NCBI GenBank assembly: GCA_964636325.1
Contig: CAZWRV010000001.1
Span: forward strand, 1 to 64,000
Length of the DNA stretch: 64,000 nucleotides
Reading direction: 5' to 3'
Origin: CAZWRV01 sp964636325
GTDB taxonomy: Bacteria > Verrucomicrobiota > Lentisphaeria > Victivallales > GWF2-50-93
In this document: positions 33,132-41,531 of the stretch, piece by piece
Layout: each line of letters opens with the position of its first letter
How positions within the stretch are numbered: the stretch's first letter is position 1
Notes under the pieces: generated by a model
What the model was told of the DNA's origin: nothing
Database searches by the model: none
What the model saw: only the letters and a program-made list of their open reading frames with translations
Position numbers and translations under genes: made by a program

Positions 33132-33260
33132 GTATTCGGAACTCGAAGTTTTTGTCTTATGTCTTTGTCAAAAGTCTTTGTCTTTCTTACGGCTGACGAA
33201 GACCTAGGACGAAGACAGAAGACAAAGATAGCGACAAAGATATTCGAATTTCAGGAGATA
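33132..33260 (+). repeat. L1-(GTCTTTGTC/GACAAAGAC)-L2 repeat
   Basis: It begins GGAACTCGAAGT (L1 end), has TCTTTGTC repeats paired with GACAAAGA repeats as a long weak hairpin, and ends GACAAAGATATTCGAATTTCAGGAG. The final AGGAG is the ribosome-binding site of the FAD oxidoreductase at 33264. Confidence 0.7.
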
Positions 33261-33263
33261 ATC

Positions 33264-34631
33264 ATGAAAAGCAAAACCATCAGCGAGCCGGCGCGGAAAG
33301 TTCCGGTCGTGCACGAATGCGACATCTGCGTGGTCGGCGGGAGCTGCACGGGTGTATTCGCCGCGGTGCGCGCGGCCAGGCTGGGCGCGAAAGTCGCGGT
33401 CGTAGAGAACAACGGATTTTTCGGGGGAGCTGCGACCGCAGGACTGGTCCCTTTATGGCATTCCCTGAGGGACATGGGCATGAAAAGGCGGATCATCGGA
33501 GGGATGACGCAGGAAGTCATCGCACGCCTCGGCAAGAGAGGCGCGGTGAAGAACTTCGAACCGAAGGGAGGCCAGGAATACTATGTCCTCAACACTGAAG
33601 AGCTCAAGATAGAGCTGGACGAGTTTGTCCGGGAAAGCGGTGTCAGGCCGTTCCTGCACGCGAAGTTCGTCGCCCCCGCCATGGAGGACGGACATCTGAA
33701 GGCGGTCGTCATCGAGGACAAGACGGGAAGACGTGCCATCGCCGCGAAATATTTCATAGACGCGACCGGCGACGGCGACCTTGTCGCGAGAATGGGGTTC
33801 CCATTTACACGCCTTGAAGGGATACAGCCGCCGACAGCCGTAACCATATTCGAGAACTTCACAGACATATTTGAGAAGAACCCCGGAGTCAATGTCCTCA
33901 ACGAGATTTTCAATAAAAAATATCCCAACGCGCTGAAAAACGGATTCCAATGGGGGACGACTATACCCGGACGCGAGTCGGCATACATGCTCGCCGGAAC
34001 GCGCGTCCACAACGCCGACTGCAGCGACGCGGACCAGCTCACGTCCGCCGAGATGGAAAGCCGCCGCCAGGCGCGGGCGATATGCGACATCCTGCGGAGG
34101 CATGTCAAAGGCGGCAAGAACATTACGCTTTCAAATCTTCCCTCATACATCGGAATCCGCGAGACGCGCCATCCGGAATGCCTGCATTCCCTCACAGGGG
34201 ACGAGCTGCTCAACGGAAAGTCATTCGATGACGCCGTCGCCTACGGCACCTATCCGTCGGACGTCCACCACAGCCACAAGCCCGGAATCACATTCCGCTG
34301 GCTCGACGGGCGGGAATGCTACTGCGAGCCGGGAAAACCGTCGATCCCTTCGCGCTGGAGGGACGAGTCAAAGGGTGTTACGCCGTTCTACCAGATTCCC
34401 TACCGGTGCCTCGTTCCGCGGAATTCGCGGAACGTGCTGGTTGCAGGACGCTTGATCGGAGCCGACCGCGAGGCCTACGGCGCAATCCGCGTGATGGTCA
34501 ACTGCAACCAGACCGGCGAGGCCGCAGGAGTGGCCTCGTGGCTGGCATTGAAGTCAAACGCGTCGGTTGACCAGGTCGACGCCCGCCTCCTGCGCAAAAC
34601 TATGACGGACGGCGGCTCTGTCATGATATGA
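33264..34631 (+). CDS. FAD-dependent oxidoreductase, PF12831 type
   Basis: A 455-residue flavoprotein. The FAD-binding dinucleotide fold is at residues about 20-50 (CDICVVGGSCTGVFAAVRAA, with VVENNGFFGGAATAGLV). A second motif AKYFIDATGDGDLVARMG closes the FAD site. The C-terminal FAD loop is NVLVAGRLIGADREAYGAIR, and NQTGEAAGVASWLA is typical of the FAD_oxidored family that is frequent in sugar-degradation loci of planctomycetes and Lentisphaerota. The motif VVGGSCTG replaces the usual GGGxxG by GGSCTG. The substrate is unknown. It is a paralogue of the protein at 53832. Confidence 0.85.
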   Translation: MKSKTISEPARKVPVVHECDICVVGGSCTGVFAAVRAARLGAKVAVVENNGFFGGAATAGLVPLWHSLRDMGMKRRIIGGMTQEVIARLGKRGAVKNFEPKGGQEYYVLNTEELKIELDEFVRESGVRPFLHAKFVAPAMEDGHLKAVVIEDKTGRRAIAAKYFIDATGDGDLVARMGFPFTRLEGIQPPTAVTIFENFTDIFEKNPGVNVLNEIFNKKYPNALKNGFQWGTTIPGRESAYMLAGTRVHNADCSDADQLTSAEMESRRQARAICDILRRHVKGGKNITLSNLPSYIGIRETRHPECLHSLTGDELLNGKSFDDAVAYGTYPSDVHHSHKPGITFRWLDGRECYCEPGKPSIPSRWRDESKGVTPFYQIPYRCLVPRNSRNVLVAGRLIGADREAYGAIRVMVNCNQTGEAAGVASWLALKSNASVDQVDARLLRKTMTDGGSVMI

Positions 34632-34681
34632 AATGAATGAAGTTTGTTTGTATGTAACAGGATAAAATAAGGATCAGTGTT

Positions 34682-37600
34682 ATGGACAGACTTACAAGCA
34701 CGGTTCACCAAAATAAGCATCTCTCCTCCGAAATTCGACATCGTTTTCTTGATTCGCCGTCTGCGAATCTTTGGACTGCGGCACTCCCGTGCCGCTTTGG
34801 CTTTTCACGCGGCCACCAGAAAATTGAAAGCGGCACAGGGGTGCCGCACTCCAAGGATGCTTTGCATCAATTTTCTCACCGACAAAACTGTCTGCCTGGG
34901 AGGAAAGACAGCCACTACTCTGAAAGCCGAGTAGCTTGCGCTCGGAGATCGCAATCTACCAGCAACTTTGCTGTCGCTGCGCTGGCGGTCACATCTCTTT
35001 GCATATCCCTGCAGGGGGGCGAGCTGGCGCAGTGGACCTTCGCGGACGGCGCACAGGGATGGACTCCGAAAGGCAAGGCTGACGTGTCGGATATCGCGCG
35101 CCGGCCCGGAACCAGGAGCCTGCGAATTTCGCAGAACCAGGACTCCGAACAGGACAGCTCATGGACGAGCCCTGTGCTCAAAGGGGAGGGGAAGGCTGTC
35201 AGGGTCTGCTTCTGGGCCGCCGACAACTACACCAAGCAGCCGGACTTTTCATATTCCGCGGCGGTCGGACTCTCGCCATGCAACGCCGACGGCAAGGAAG
35301 GGGTGATGACTACATGGGAACAAATCCCATGGGACGACGGCCGCCACGAGCAGTGGTGGGGGCCGCTGACCCAGGCCGGCCTGGTCTGGAAATACCATGA
35401 GGCGGTTTTCACTCCGCCTTCAAAGGAATACCGCGTCAAGTTCTTCTGGCCGAAGGCCATCGTCCGCGGGGAATGCCTCCTGGGCGACGTCAGGGTGGTC
35501 GACGTCGTCCCGGGAAAGGCCGAGGCGGGAAAACCGACGCCCGGATCCGCAGGCGAAAAGAAGGAGGCGCCAGCATACGTCCTCGAAATATCCGCGGCCG
35601 CGAGCGCCAATATTTTTTATGCGGAAGATCCGTTGCGCTTCGAGTTCCTGCTCTACAATCCATCGGGCAAGGAGCCCATGAAGTTCGCCGATCCTGAAAT
35701 CTCCTATGACATAAGCGACTACGAGAAGTTCCACGTCGTGTCCGGTAAAATCGCGTTCGCCGCCGCGGCGCCATGCCAGGTCGACAAGAACGACAAGGCC
35801 CGTGCAAGCAACCTACGCCTGTCGCATGTCATCACAGACGCTCCCGCCAGGGAAGCCGGCCGGGAATTCTTCCTGCATGCCGCGCTGAAAGACGGCGGCA
35901 AGCTGATCGCCGAAGACACGGTCACATACGGGGTTGTGAATCCACGCGCTATTGACCCGAAGGATCTGGGGAAATGTCTTTTCGTGAATTTCACCGGCGA
36001 TGCCTTCAAGAACTCAGCCAATGCGGATTCACGGCGCCCTGATCAAAGCCTCCGCGCGAAGATGGGCGTATCCTACATCCATGACTGGGACTATTCCGGA
36101 TGGAGGCAGGCGCAGCAGCAGGAATCAGGCCCGTTCAAGATTGAGCCGAGGCCGGCCCTGCCCAAGCTGGTCTATTGCCCCAACCTCGAGCAGATACGCG
36201 GCCGGAAGCCCGATCATCCCTGGGGGCATGTCGGCTCCATGGCGCCAGAATGGGCGACTTTCGACGACCCCTTCCATCCCGGCTGCAAGACCTTCGACAT
36301 AGACGGATACGTGGAATACATCGTCGCCAGGGTGAAGGCCCAGCGCGATTGCGTCGCGATGGTGGTGCCGTCGGGCCTCGAAAGGAATATCGATGCCCGG
36401 ACCATAGAGCTTCAAAGGAAGGCATATGCCGCGCTGAAGAAGGAATTCCCCGATCTTCCGGTGGGCATGATGCTCTACGGCCTCTTCATGAACCCGTCCG
36501 CCGACGCCAAGATTTTCATGGATGAAAAGCTTTACGAGTGCGCGGACTTCGTCGACGACCACATGTACCAGCCGAGCATGGACTGGACCGAGTGGGACCG
36601 CGTCCGCAAGGAGGTGAAGTCCAAGGGGAAGGAACTCTTCTTCATATCCACCGAGTTCTCGCGCGTAGGCGGCAACGACCAGGTGGAGCGGAGCCGCGAC
36701 ATGATCACCTCGCACATAGAGGCGTGGTCCCATGGGATGCGCATGATCACATATTTCAACGTGCAGGCGAATCTAGGCGAGCCGGTTCTCCGCGGCGGAG
36801 TCGGCGACGGCTTCCAGTGGATACAGAACGTGCCGCGCCCGCAGGTCTCGGACGCCGTCCAGCCGGACAAGCGCTCGAAAACCTGCGCTATGCCGCTCCT
36901 CCAGTGCCTGACCTACTACAACCTCGTCCAGAACTTCGAGTGCGCGGAATTCAAGACGAAATACAATCCAGGGAAAAACTCCGTGGCCTACGTCTTCGCT
37001 CGCGACGGCAAAACAGTCTGCGCCGTCTACCAGCCCAGGCCGGCCAGCCCGGAAATACTTGTGATAGAAGGAGACGTGCCGTTCACCGTCCAGGACTTGT
37101 TCGGCAGGACCGAACGTCTCGAACCAACGCAGGCGGCGCTCGTAACCGCGACCGGATTTCCGTCCGTGATCGTCTTTGAAAAGGAGGTCCCTGCCTTGTT
37201 TGAAGCGGCGACGGCAGTCGGCATTATGAAGGCGCTGGACAGCGACTTGGCTGCGCCTACACTGCCCCGTGGCGCAAAGACGAAGTTCAAGCTGACGATA
37301 CCGCCGGCCTTCGCAGGCGCGTTCAGCGCCGACGTCAGCGGCACCGTCGACGGGACATGGCCGAAGGTGGAGCCGCAGACTGTCAAATTTGCGGACGGAC
37401 AGCCCGCCCGGATAGATCTGCCCATCAGCATCGATCCCGAAATCCGCCCCGGCAGCTATACTTTCACGATAAGGATTGCCGAAGGCGGACGCCTGCTCGG
37501 CCTTCTCAAGATGCCAATGGAAGTCTCGGATCTCATATCAGTCCAGGTGTCAGGACTCCCCATGACTCCAAGGCGGAAGCCTGCGATCGCGGCAACCCTG

Positions 37601-38488
37601 CGCAACCTCAGCGACTCTGAAAAGTCCGGCGAGATCTCGCTGGACAACATATATTTTGGAATCACCCCCGAGCCGCAGGCGATGCACCAGAGCTATACTA
37701 TCCCGGCGCAGGGCGAGACAGTCATCTGCTTCGAAGTGCCGCCGGAACAGGTTAACCTGGCAACCAGCTACCTGATCAGCGCAAAAATCAAGGACAAAAG
37801 CGGGATTGCGGTCGACAAGCAGGATGAGCTGGCATTCCGCGCCTCGCTCAAGGCCGCTTCGCCCATCAACGTGGACGGAGACCTCTCCGACTGGAAGCTC
37901 GACGAGCTTTGCCCGGTTCCGTTTGAACGCTATCATTGCTCCTGGGGCAAAACCTTCGACGGCCCAAAGGATCTCGACGCCAAAATGTATGCGCGCTGGG
38001 ACGAGCAGAACCTCTATTTCGCCGTTGTTGCCACGGACAACAGCCCGGTGATGCGTGCCAACGATCTTGAGCTCTGGCATGAGGACAACATCATGCTGGG
38101 GCTCTACCCCTGGGGCTGGAAACTCGGACAACCTCTAAATTCCGGCTACTACCGTGAGCATCTGGGGCTCTGCGCCGACGGGAAGGCGCGCCTCTTTCGC
38201 GTCGGCAATCCGCCCGGCGGCCAACCGGGTGCGGATGACATAAAGGTCGCCGTCGTACGGAACGACACCGGATATGTCTACGAGTGGGCCTATCCGCTGA
38301 AGAGTATATCCCCGATGGAGCTCAAGCCCGGTGCGCGCTTCCGTCTCTCGCTCGCTGTCTGCGACATCGACCAGAAGCCCGACGGCAAGTTCACCGCGCT
38401 CGGCGCCGTCCAGCTCGGCGGCTTCAACCTGAGCATCGACGCGCAGCCCGGCAAATGGAGGGAGTTCGTCCTTATGGACGGCAAGTGA
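34682..38488 (+). CDS. Large secreted glycosidase-like protein with C-terminal CBM9-like domain
   Basis: 1268 residues as drawn. Residues 1-90 are translated repeat sequence (see 34740-34960). A signal-like segment FAVAALAVTSLCISLQGGEL sits at about 95-115, not at the N-terminus. A carbohydrate-binding-like beta domain follows (WTFADGAQGWTPKGKADVSD). Residues 430-720 look like a TIM barrel of GH39/GH-like type (MGVSYIHDWDYSGWRQ, YECADFVDDHMYQPSMDWTE, LFFISTEFSRVGGND). After beta domains, residues about 1080-1268 match CBM9-like modules (INVDGDLSDWKLDE, MYARWDEQNLYFAVVATDN). ATG 34682 has AAGGA 9 bases upstream and is the only ATG before the signal segment. Export with 90 extra residues is doubtful. 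Confidence 0.75.
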   Translation: MDRLTSTVHQNKHLSSEIRHRFLDSPSANLWTAALPCRFGFSRGHQKIESGTGVPHSKDALHQFSHRQNCLPGRKDSHYSESRVACARRSQSTSNFAVAALAVTSLCISLQGGELAQWTFADGAQGWTPKGKADVSDIARRPGTRSLRISQNQDSEQDSSWTSPVLKGEGKAVRVCFWAADNYTKQPDFSYSAAVGLSPCNADGKEGVMTTWEQIPWDDGRHEQWWGPLTQAGLVWKYHEAVFTPPSKEYRVKFFWPKAIVRGECLLGDVRVVDVVPGKAEAGKPTPGSAGEKKEAPAYVLEISAAASANIFYAEDPLRFEFLLYNPSGKEPMKFADPEISYDISDYEKFHVVSGKIAFAAAAPCQVDKNDKARASNLRLSHVITDAPAREAGREFFLHAALKDGGKLIAEDTVTYGVVNPRAIDPKDLGKCLFVNFTGDAFKNSANADSRRPDQSLRAKMGVSYIHDWDYSGWRQAQQQESGPFKIEPRPALPKLVYCPNLEQIRGRKPDHPWGHVGSMAPEWATFDDPFHPGCKTFDIDGYVEYIVARVKAQRDCVAMVVPSGLERNIDARTIELQRKAYAALKKEFPDLPVGMMLYGLFMNPSADAKIFMDEKLYECADFVDDHMYQPSMDWTEWDRVRKEVKSKGKELFFISTEFSRVGGNDQVERSRDMITSHIEAWSHGMRMITYFNVQANLGEPVLRGGVGDGFQWIQNVPRPQVSDAVQPDKRSKTCAMPLLQCLTYYNLVQNFECAEFKTKYNPGKNSVAYVFARDGKTVCAVYQPRPASPEILVIEGDVPFTVQDLFGRTERLEPTQAALVTATGFPSVIVFEKEVPALFEAATAVGIMKALDSDLAAPTLPRGAKTKFKLTIPPAFAGAFSADVSGTVDGTWPKVEPQTVKFADGQPARIDLPISIDPEIRPGSYTFTIRIAEGGRLLGLLKMPMEVSDLISVQVSGLPMTPRRKPAIAATLRNLSDSEKSGEISLDNIYFGITPEPQAMHQSYTIPAQGETVICFEVPPEQVNLATSYLISAKIKDKSGIAVDKQDELAFRASLKAASPINVDGDLSDWKLDELCPVPFERYHCSWGKTFDGPKDLDAKMYARWDEQNLYFAVVATDNSPVMRANDLELWHEDNIMLGLYPWGWKLGQPLNSGYYREHLGLCADGKARLFRVGNPPGGQPGADDIKVAVVRNDTGYVYEWAYPLKSISPMELKPGARFRLSLAVCDIDQKPDGKFTALGAVQLGGFNLSIDAQPGKWREFVLMDGK
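34740..34960 (+). repeat. Modular hairpin array inside the 5' end of a coding region
   Basis: Long imperfect inverted repeat: arms at 34745-34798 and 34826-34876 (TGCGGCACTCCCGTGCCGCTTT against its near-complement). Then an L1-like ACCGACAAAACTG, hairpin CTGTCT/AGACAG, and hairpin CTACTC/GAGTAG. The architecture is that of the intergenic arrays, but here it lies in frame within the first 95 codons of the 1268-residue gene. Confidence 0.7.
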
Positions 38489-38492
38489 ACAT

Positions 38493-39098
38493 ATGAAAGA
38501 GCCTTTAACATTTTTCCTCAGCATCTGGATCAAATTCTTCTTCGTCTTCACGCCGTTCTTCTCCCTTTCGATGTTCCTGACCATGACGGAGGGATACAGC
38601 GAAGACCGGAGGCGCAGGCTGGCATTCGCGGTATCCGGATCCGTTGCGGTCATATGCCTCATCCTTTTCTTCGTAGGCAACCAGCTGTTTTCGCTGCTGG
38701 GCATCAGCCTGAACTCATTCCGGATCGGCGCCGGCGCGCTCCTGTTCCTGGTTGCGGTGGCGCTCGTCCAGGAAAAGGCGGCGGCCGACGGTGCAAGCAG
38801 GAAGGCTGACATCGCAGTCGTTCCGCTGGCCATCCCGATCATTGTCGGCCCCGCGACAACCGGCACGCTCCTGGTTCTCGGCGCCGAACTGGAAGGCCTT
38901 ACTGCCAAATGCCTCGGCTGCCTCGGCCTGCTCTGCGCCGTCGCATGTGTATGCTGCCTCCTGCTCCTGAGCTTCTTTATCCAGCGTTGCCTGGGCGACA
39001 GGGGCATATCTATCCTGAGCAAGCTGACCGGGCTCATACTGGCAGCACTGGCCGCTCAAATGGTCATGACAGGCATCACGGGATTCTTGGCAAAGTAA
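38493..39098 (+). CDS. MarC family membrane protein
   Basis: A 201-residue integral membrane protein with six hydrophobic segments. The family pattern is visible: FFFVFTPFFSLSMFLTMTEG in the first helix, LFSLLGISLNSFRIGAGALL, and the conserved VVPLAIPIIVGPATTGTLLV. MarC/UPF0056 proteins were once linked to multidrug resistance, which was not confirmed; they may be amino-acid or metabolite exporters. It starts 4 bases after the preceding stop, which suggests a shared transcript with an otherwise unrelated secreted protein. Confidence 0.9.
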   Translation: MKEPLTFFLSIWIKFFFVFTPFFSLSMFLTMTEGYSEDRRRRLAFAVSGSVAVICLILFFVGNQLFSLLGISLNSFRIGAGALLFLVAVALVQEKAAADGASRKADIAVVPLAIPIIVGPATTGTLLVLGAELEGLTAKCLGCLGLLCAVACVCCLLLLSFFIQRCLGDRGISILSKLTGLILAALAAQMVMTGITGFLAK

Positions 39099-39216
39099 AA
39101 ATGATTTCTTATTATATAATATACGCTGATATGTATTGTTTTATTTTAATAATAATATGATTTTCCGTTTGAAATAATCCCGGCAAAGGATTATTGTTTA
39201 TCATTATATAATAAGA

Positions 39217-40320
39217 ATGAATCCATTTATGGCCCCTTCTCCGAGATATCAGCTTGTCTACAGCGATCTTCTCCGCCGGCTTCAGGCTGGCGAATGGAAG
39301 ATCGGCGAGAAGTTCCCCACCGTCGACCAGTTTGAAGGCAGATACGAGTTTTCAAGGTGCACGATATTCAAGGGCATCCAGCAGCTGGTCGGAGACGGAT
39401 ACCTTGAGGTGCGCAAGGGAGGCCAGGGAACCTTCATCGCCAGGACAAGGCCCGTGCAGAACATAGGACTCCTGATGAACGAATCATGCCTCCAGCCCCT
39501 GAAGACGCCATATCCCTACGTCCTTGGCGAAAAGGTGGCCGCCAAGCTCAAGTCCGAAGGATTCTCGGTCGTCCGCTTCATCGAACGGAAGGGCGGTGAG
39601 TTCAGCGGCCAGGTTTCCATAGACGGCTTGGCCGACGCGCTTCGCAGCCGTGGTATTCACGGCATGATCATGGCCAACTGCAACTTCACCATGTTTCTTG
39701 GGCAGGATACTTTCTGGAATGAATTCAAGGTTCCGTATGCGGCGATAAACACCTACGGGCATTCCGACTTCACCGCGGAATTCGACTATGTGGACTTCTT
39801 CGAGACCGCACTCCGATATCTGGCCTCGCATGCAAGGCGGAAGATCGCAGTGATCGCCAGCCCGGACAAGTTCCCGCAGGCCAGGACCGCGCTCGCCTCT
39901 TTTCCGGAACTTCAAACTGTAAGCGAAAACTTCCTGCCGATCACGCATGAAACGAGCCCCGAACAGTCCGGATTCGAGACCATGAAGCGGCTGTGGCGAC
40001 GCAAGGAGCGGCCCGACGCGCTTGTCGTCACCGACGACATCGCCACAAAGGGGGTTGTCCAAGCCGTCCTCCAGATGGGGATAAGGATTCCGGACGAACT
40101 CCTCATAATCCATGGTGCCAATTCCGGAACCGATGTCTTCTATCCGATCGGCATGCCGAAGATCGAATTCGATCTCGACGAGACCGTCGCCGAGGCAGTC
40201 TCACTTCTCAGATACTGCATCTCAAACCCCGGTGCCGCCGGAAGAACGGCCATGATCAGGCCGAGGCTCCTGGATGCAGGCGGACCGGGAAAGGATTCAG
40301 CAAACAGCGACAGAGGTTGA
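39217..40320 (+). CDS. GntR-type regulator with sugar-binding domain (paralogue)
   Basis: A 367-residue regulator closely related to that at 31874. The winged helix is YQLVYSDLLRRLQAGEWKIG, FSRCTIFKGIQQLVGDGYLE, RKGGQGTFIART. The effector domain opens QNIGLLMNESCLQPLKTP and contains VVTDDIATKGVVQAVLQMGI. The C-terminal 20 residues (GGPGKDSANSDRG) are an unstructured tail that runs towards array II. It is followed by array II and then a prepilin-like gene. The sensed sugar is unknown. Confidence 0.85.
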   Translation: MNPFMAPSPRYQLVYSDLLRRLQAGEWKIGEKFPTVDQFEGRYEFSRCTIFKGIQQLVGDGYLEVRKGGQGTFIARTRPVQNIGLLMNESCLQPLKTPYPYVLGEKVAAKLKSEGFSVVRFIERKGGEFSGQVSIDGLADALRSRGIHGMIMANCNFTMFLGQDTFWNEFKVPYAAINTYGHSDFTAEFDYVDFFETALRYLASHARRKIAVIASPDKFPQARTALASFPELQTVSENFLPITHETSPEQSGFETMKRLWRRKERPDALVVTDDIATKGVVQAVLQMGIRIPDELLIIHGANSGTDVFYPIGMPKIEFDLDETVAEAVSLLRYCISNPGAAGRTAMIRPRLLDAGGPGKDSANSDRG

Positions 40321-40347
40321 GGATAACGGTCAACGGGCAGCGGAGAA

Positions 40348-40616
40348 CGGAATTTCAGGAGTGACCATCTGCGAGATTCGCAGTTCTGTCGATCAGAAAC
40401 TCGATGGAGGGCGAAGCCGTGCTGAGCCGCGGTTGAGCTTGGCTCAACCCTCCGGAAGACGACAAAGATAACGACAAAGTTCGCGACAAAGATGGGCGAG
40501 TTTCAGAGGAGTGGCGCTCTGGCGAGTAAATCCGCCGGTTCTGTCGCTCGGAAACTTAAAGTGGCGCAGGTATTCCTACCTGCGTTACTTGAGACGAGTT
40601 TCAGAGGAGTATAACA
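40348..40616 (+). repeat. Modular hairpin array II
   Basis: Order: L2-like TTTCAGGAGTGACC, A hairpin CTGCGA-GAT-TCGCAG, L1 TTCTGTCGATCAGAAACTCG, B block (GGAGGG...CCCTCC), GACAAAG repeats, L2 CGAGTTTCAGAGGAGTGG. A second A-type unit follows with another stem (CTGGCG/CGCCGG), then L1 TTCTGTCGCTCGGAAACT, hairpin GCAGGTATTCCTACCTGC, then TTACTTGAGACGAGTTTCAGAGGAG (L2). It shares every module with 1-239 in a different order. Confidence 0.88.
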
Positions 40617-40627
40617 TAGAGTGAGAC

Positions 40628-41362
40628 ATGAGAGCGTTTTTTTCTGGCTCGGTGCTTATTCTTCCCGTCAGTAGAAATTTTCCGCCGCGGAAAATTTTTA
40701 CGTTGATCGAGCTGATGGTCGTGATTGCGATCATCGCAATTCTCATGTCGCTTTTGCTGCCGGTGCTCAAGAAGGCCAAGGAGTCGTCGCACAGCATTTC
40801 GTGCTCCAACAAGGAAAAGCAGGTTTTCTACTCATGGCAATATTACGCGGGCGACTTTGACGGGTTCCTCTGCCCGGTCGACAACGCGGTGTGGGGTGTG
40901 ACGATGTGGACGCCGGCGCACCGCCCTTGGACGGTCATAATGCGCGAATACCTGCCGGGCGTCTTTGTGAGTCCGACACAGGATGCAATCAAGGCGGGCT
41001 CGATCCTGGAATGCCCCGCGAAGCCTTTCACAGCCGCCGCGCATGACTGCTGGTATTCGTGCTACGGCATGAACCAGTTCGGGATCGGCGGCAAGAAGGC
41101 CGTGTGGGAAAATCCTTACAAGAATCTCAGCATGATCCGTAATCCGGCAATAATCGTAGCCTTCGGCGACAGCCTCGCGGACTCATGGGTGGACCAGCGC
41201 CTCGGGTACACATGGATCGACAGGGTGTCCCACAACGAGTTCCGCCACATGCGGAACAGCAACATTATTTTCGCGGACGGCCATTACGAGCCCAAGGACT
41301 CCTCCTTCATCAACCCTCCCTGGGGATGGTGGGACAAGGCGCCATGGGGATCGCCGCCGTAG
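40628..41362 (+). CDS. Prepilin-type N-methylation domain protein
   Basis: A 244-residue pseudopilin-like protein. After a 24-residue leader the prepilin motif FTLIELMVVIAIIAILMSLL is complete with Glu5. The globular part contains cysteines that could pair (CSNKE, CPVD, CPAKPF, CWYSCYG) and ends in HMRNSNIIFADGHYEP (H-X9-DG type) and a Trp/Pro-rich tail. It follows a GntR regulator, separated only by array II, whose final L2 (AGAGGAG) lies about 15 bases before the ATG. The same regulator/prepilin pairing occurs at 9906/10985. Confidence 0.87.
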   Translation: MRAFFSGSVLILPVSRNFPPRKIFTLIELMVVIAIIAILMSLLLPVLKKAKESSHSISCSNKEKQVFYSWQYYAGDFDGFLCPVDNAVWGVTMWTPAHRPWTVIMREYLPGVFVSPTQDAIKAGSILECPAKPFTAAAHDCWYSCYGMNQFGIGGKKAVWENPYKNLSMIRNPAIIVAFGDSLADSWVDQRLGYTWIDRVSHNEFRHMRNSNIIFADGHYEPKDSSFINPPWGWWDKAPWGSPP

Positions 41363-41382
41363 ATATGCGGAAATCCCATTTG

Positions 41383-41520
41383 AAACTTGCCTCAAGTGAC
41401 GCAGACATTCCTGTCTGCGATTCCGCAGGTAAGAATACCTGCGGTACTTTAATAAGTTTCGCCCCGATAAAACTGCGGCCTCCGAAGCGGGTCGGGAAAT
41501 CTGAAATCAGAGCGTCTCTG
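41383..41520 (-). repeat. Hairpin repeat between convergent genes
   Basis: Minus-strand reading: AAAGTACC, hairpin GCAGGTATTCTTACCTGC, GGAATC, hairpin GCAGACAGGAATGTCTGC, then TCACTTGAGGCAAGTTTCAA. This is the double-hairpin form seen at 1-75. An L1-like AACTGCGGCC...CGATAAAACT segment and the gene-end motif GGAAATCTGAAATCA (41495-41509) are attached. Confidence 0.75.
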
Positions 41521-41531
41521 GAATTCACAAG

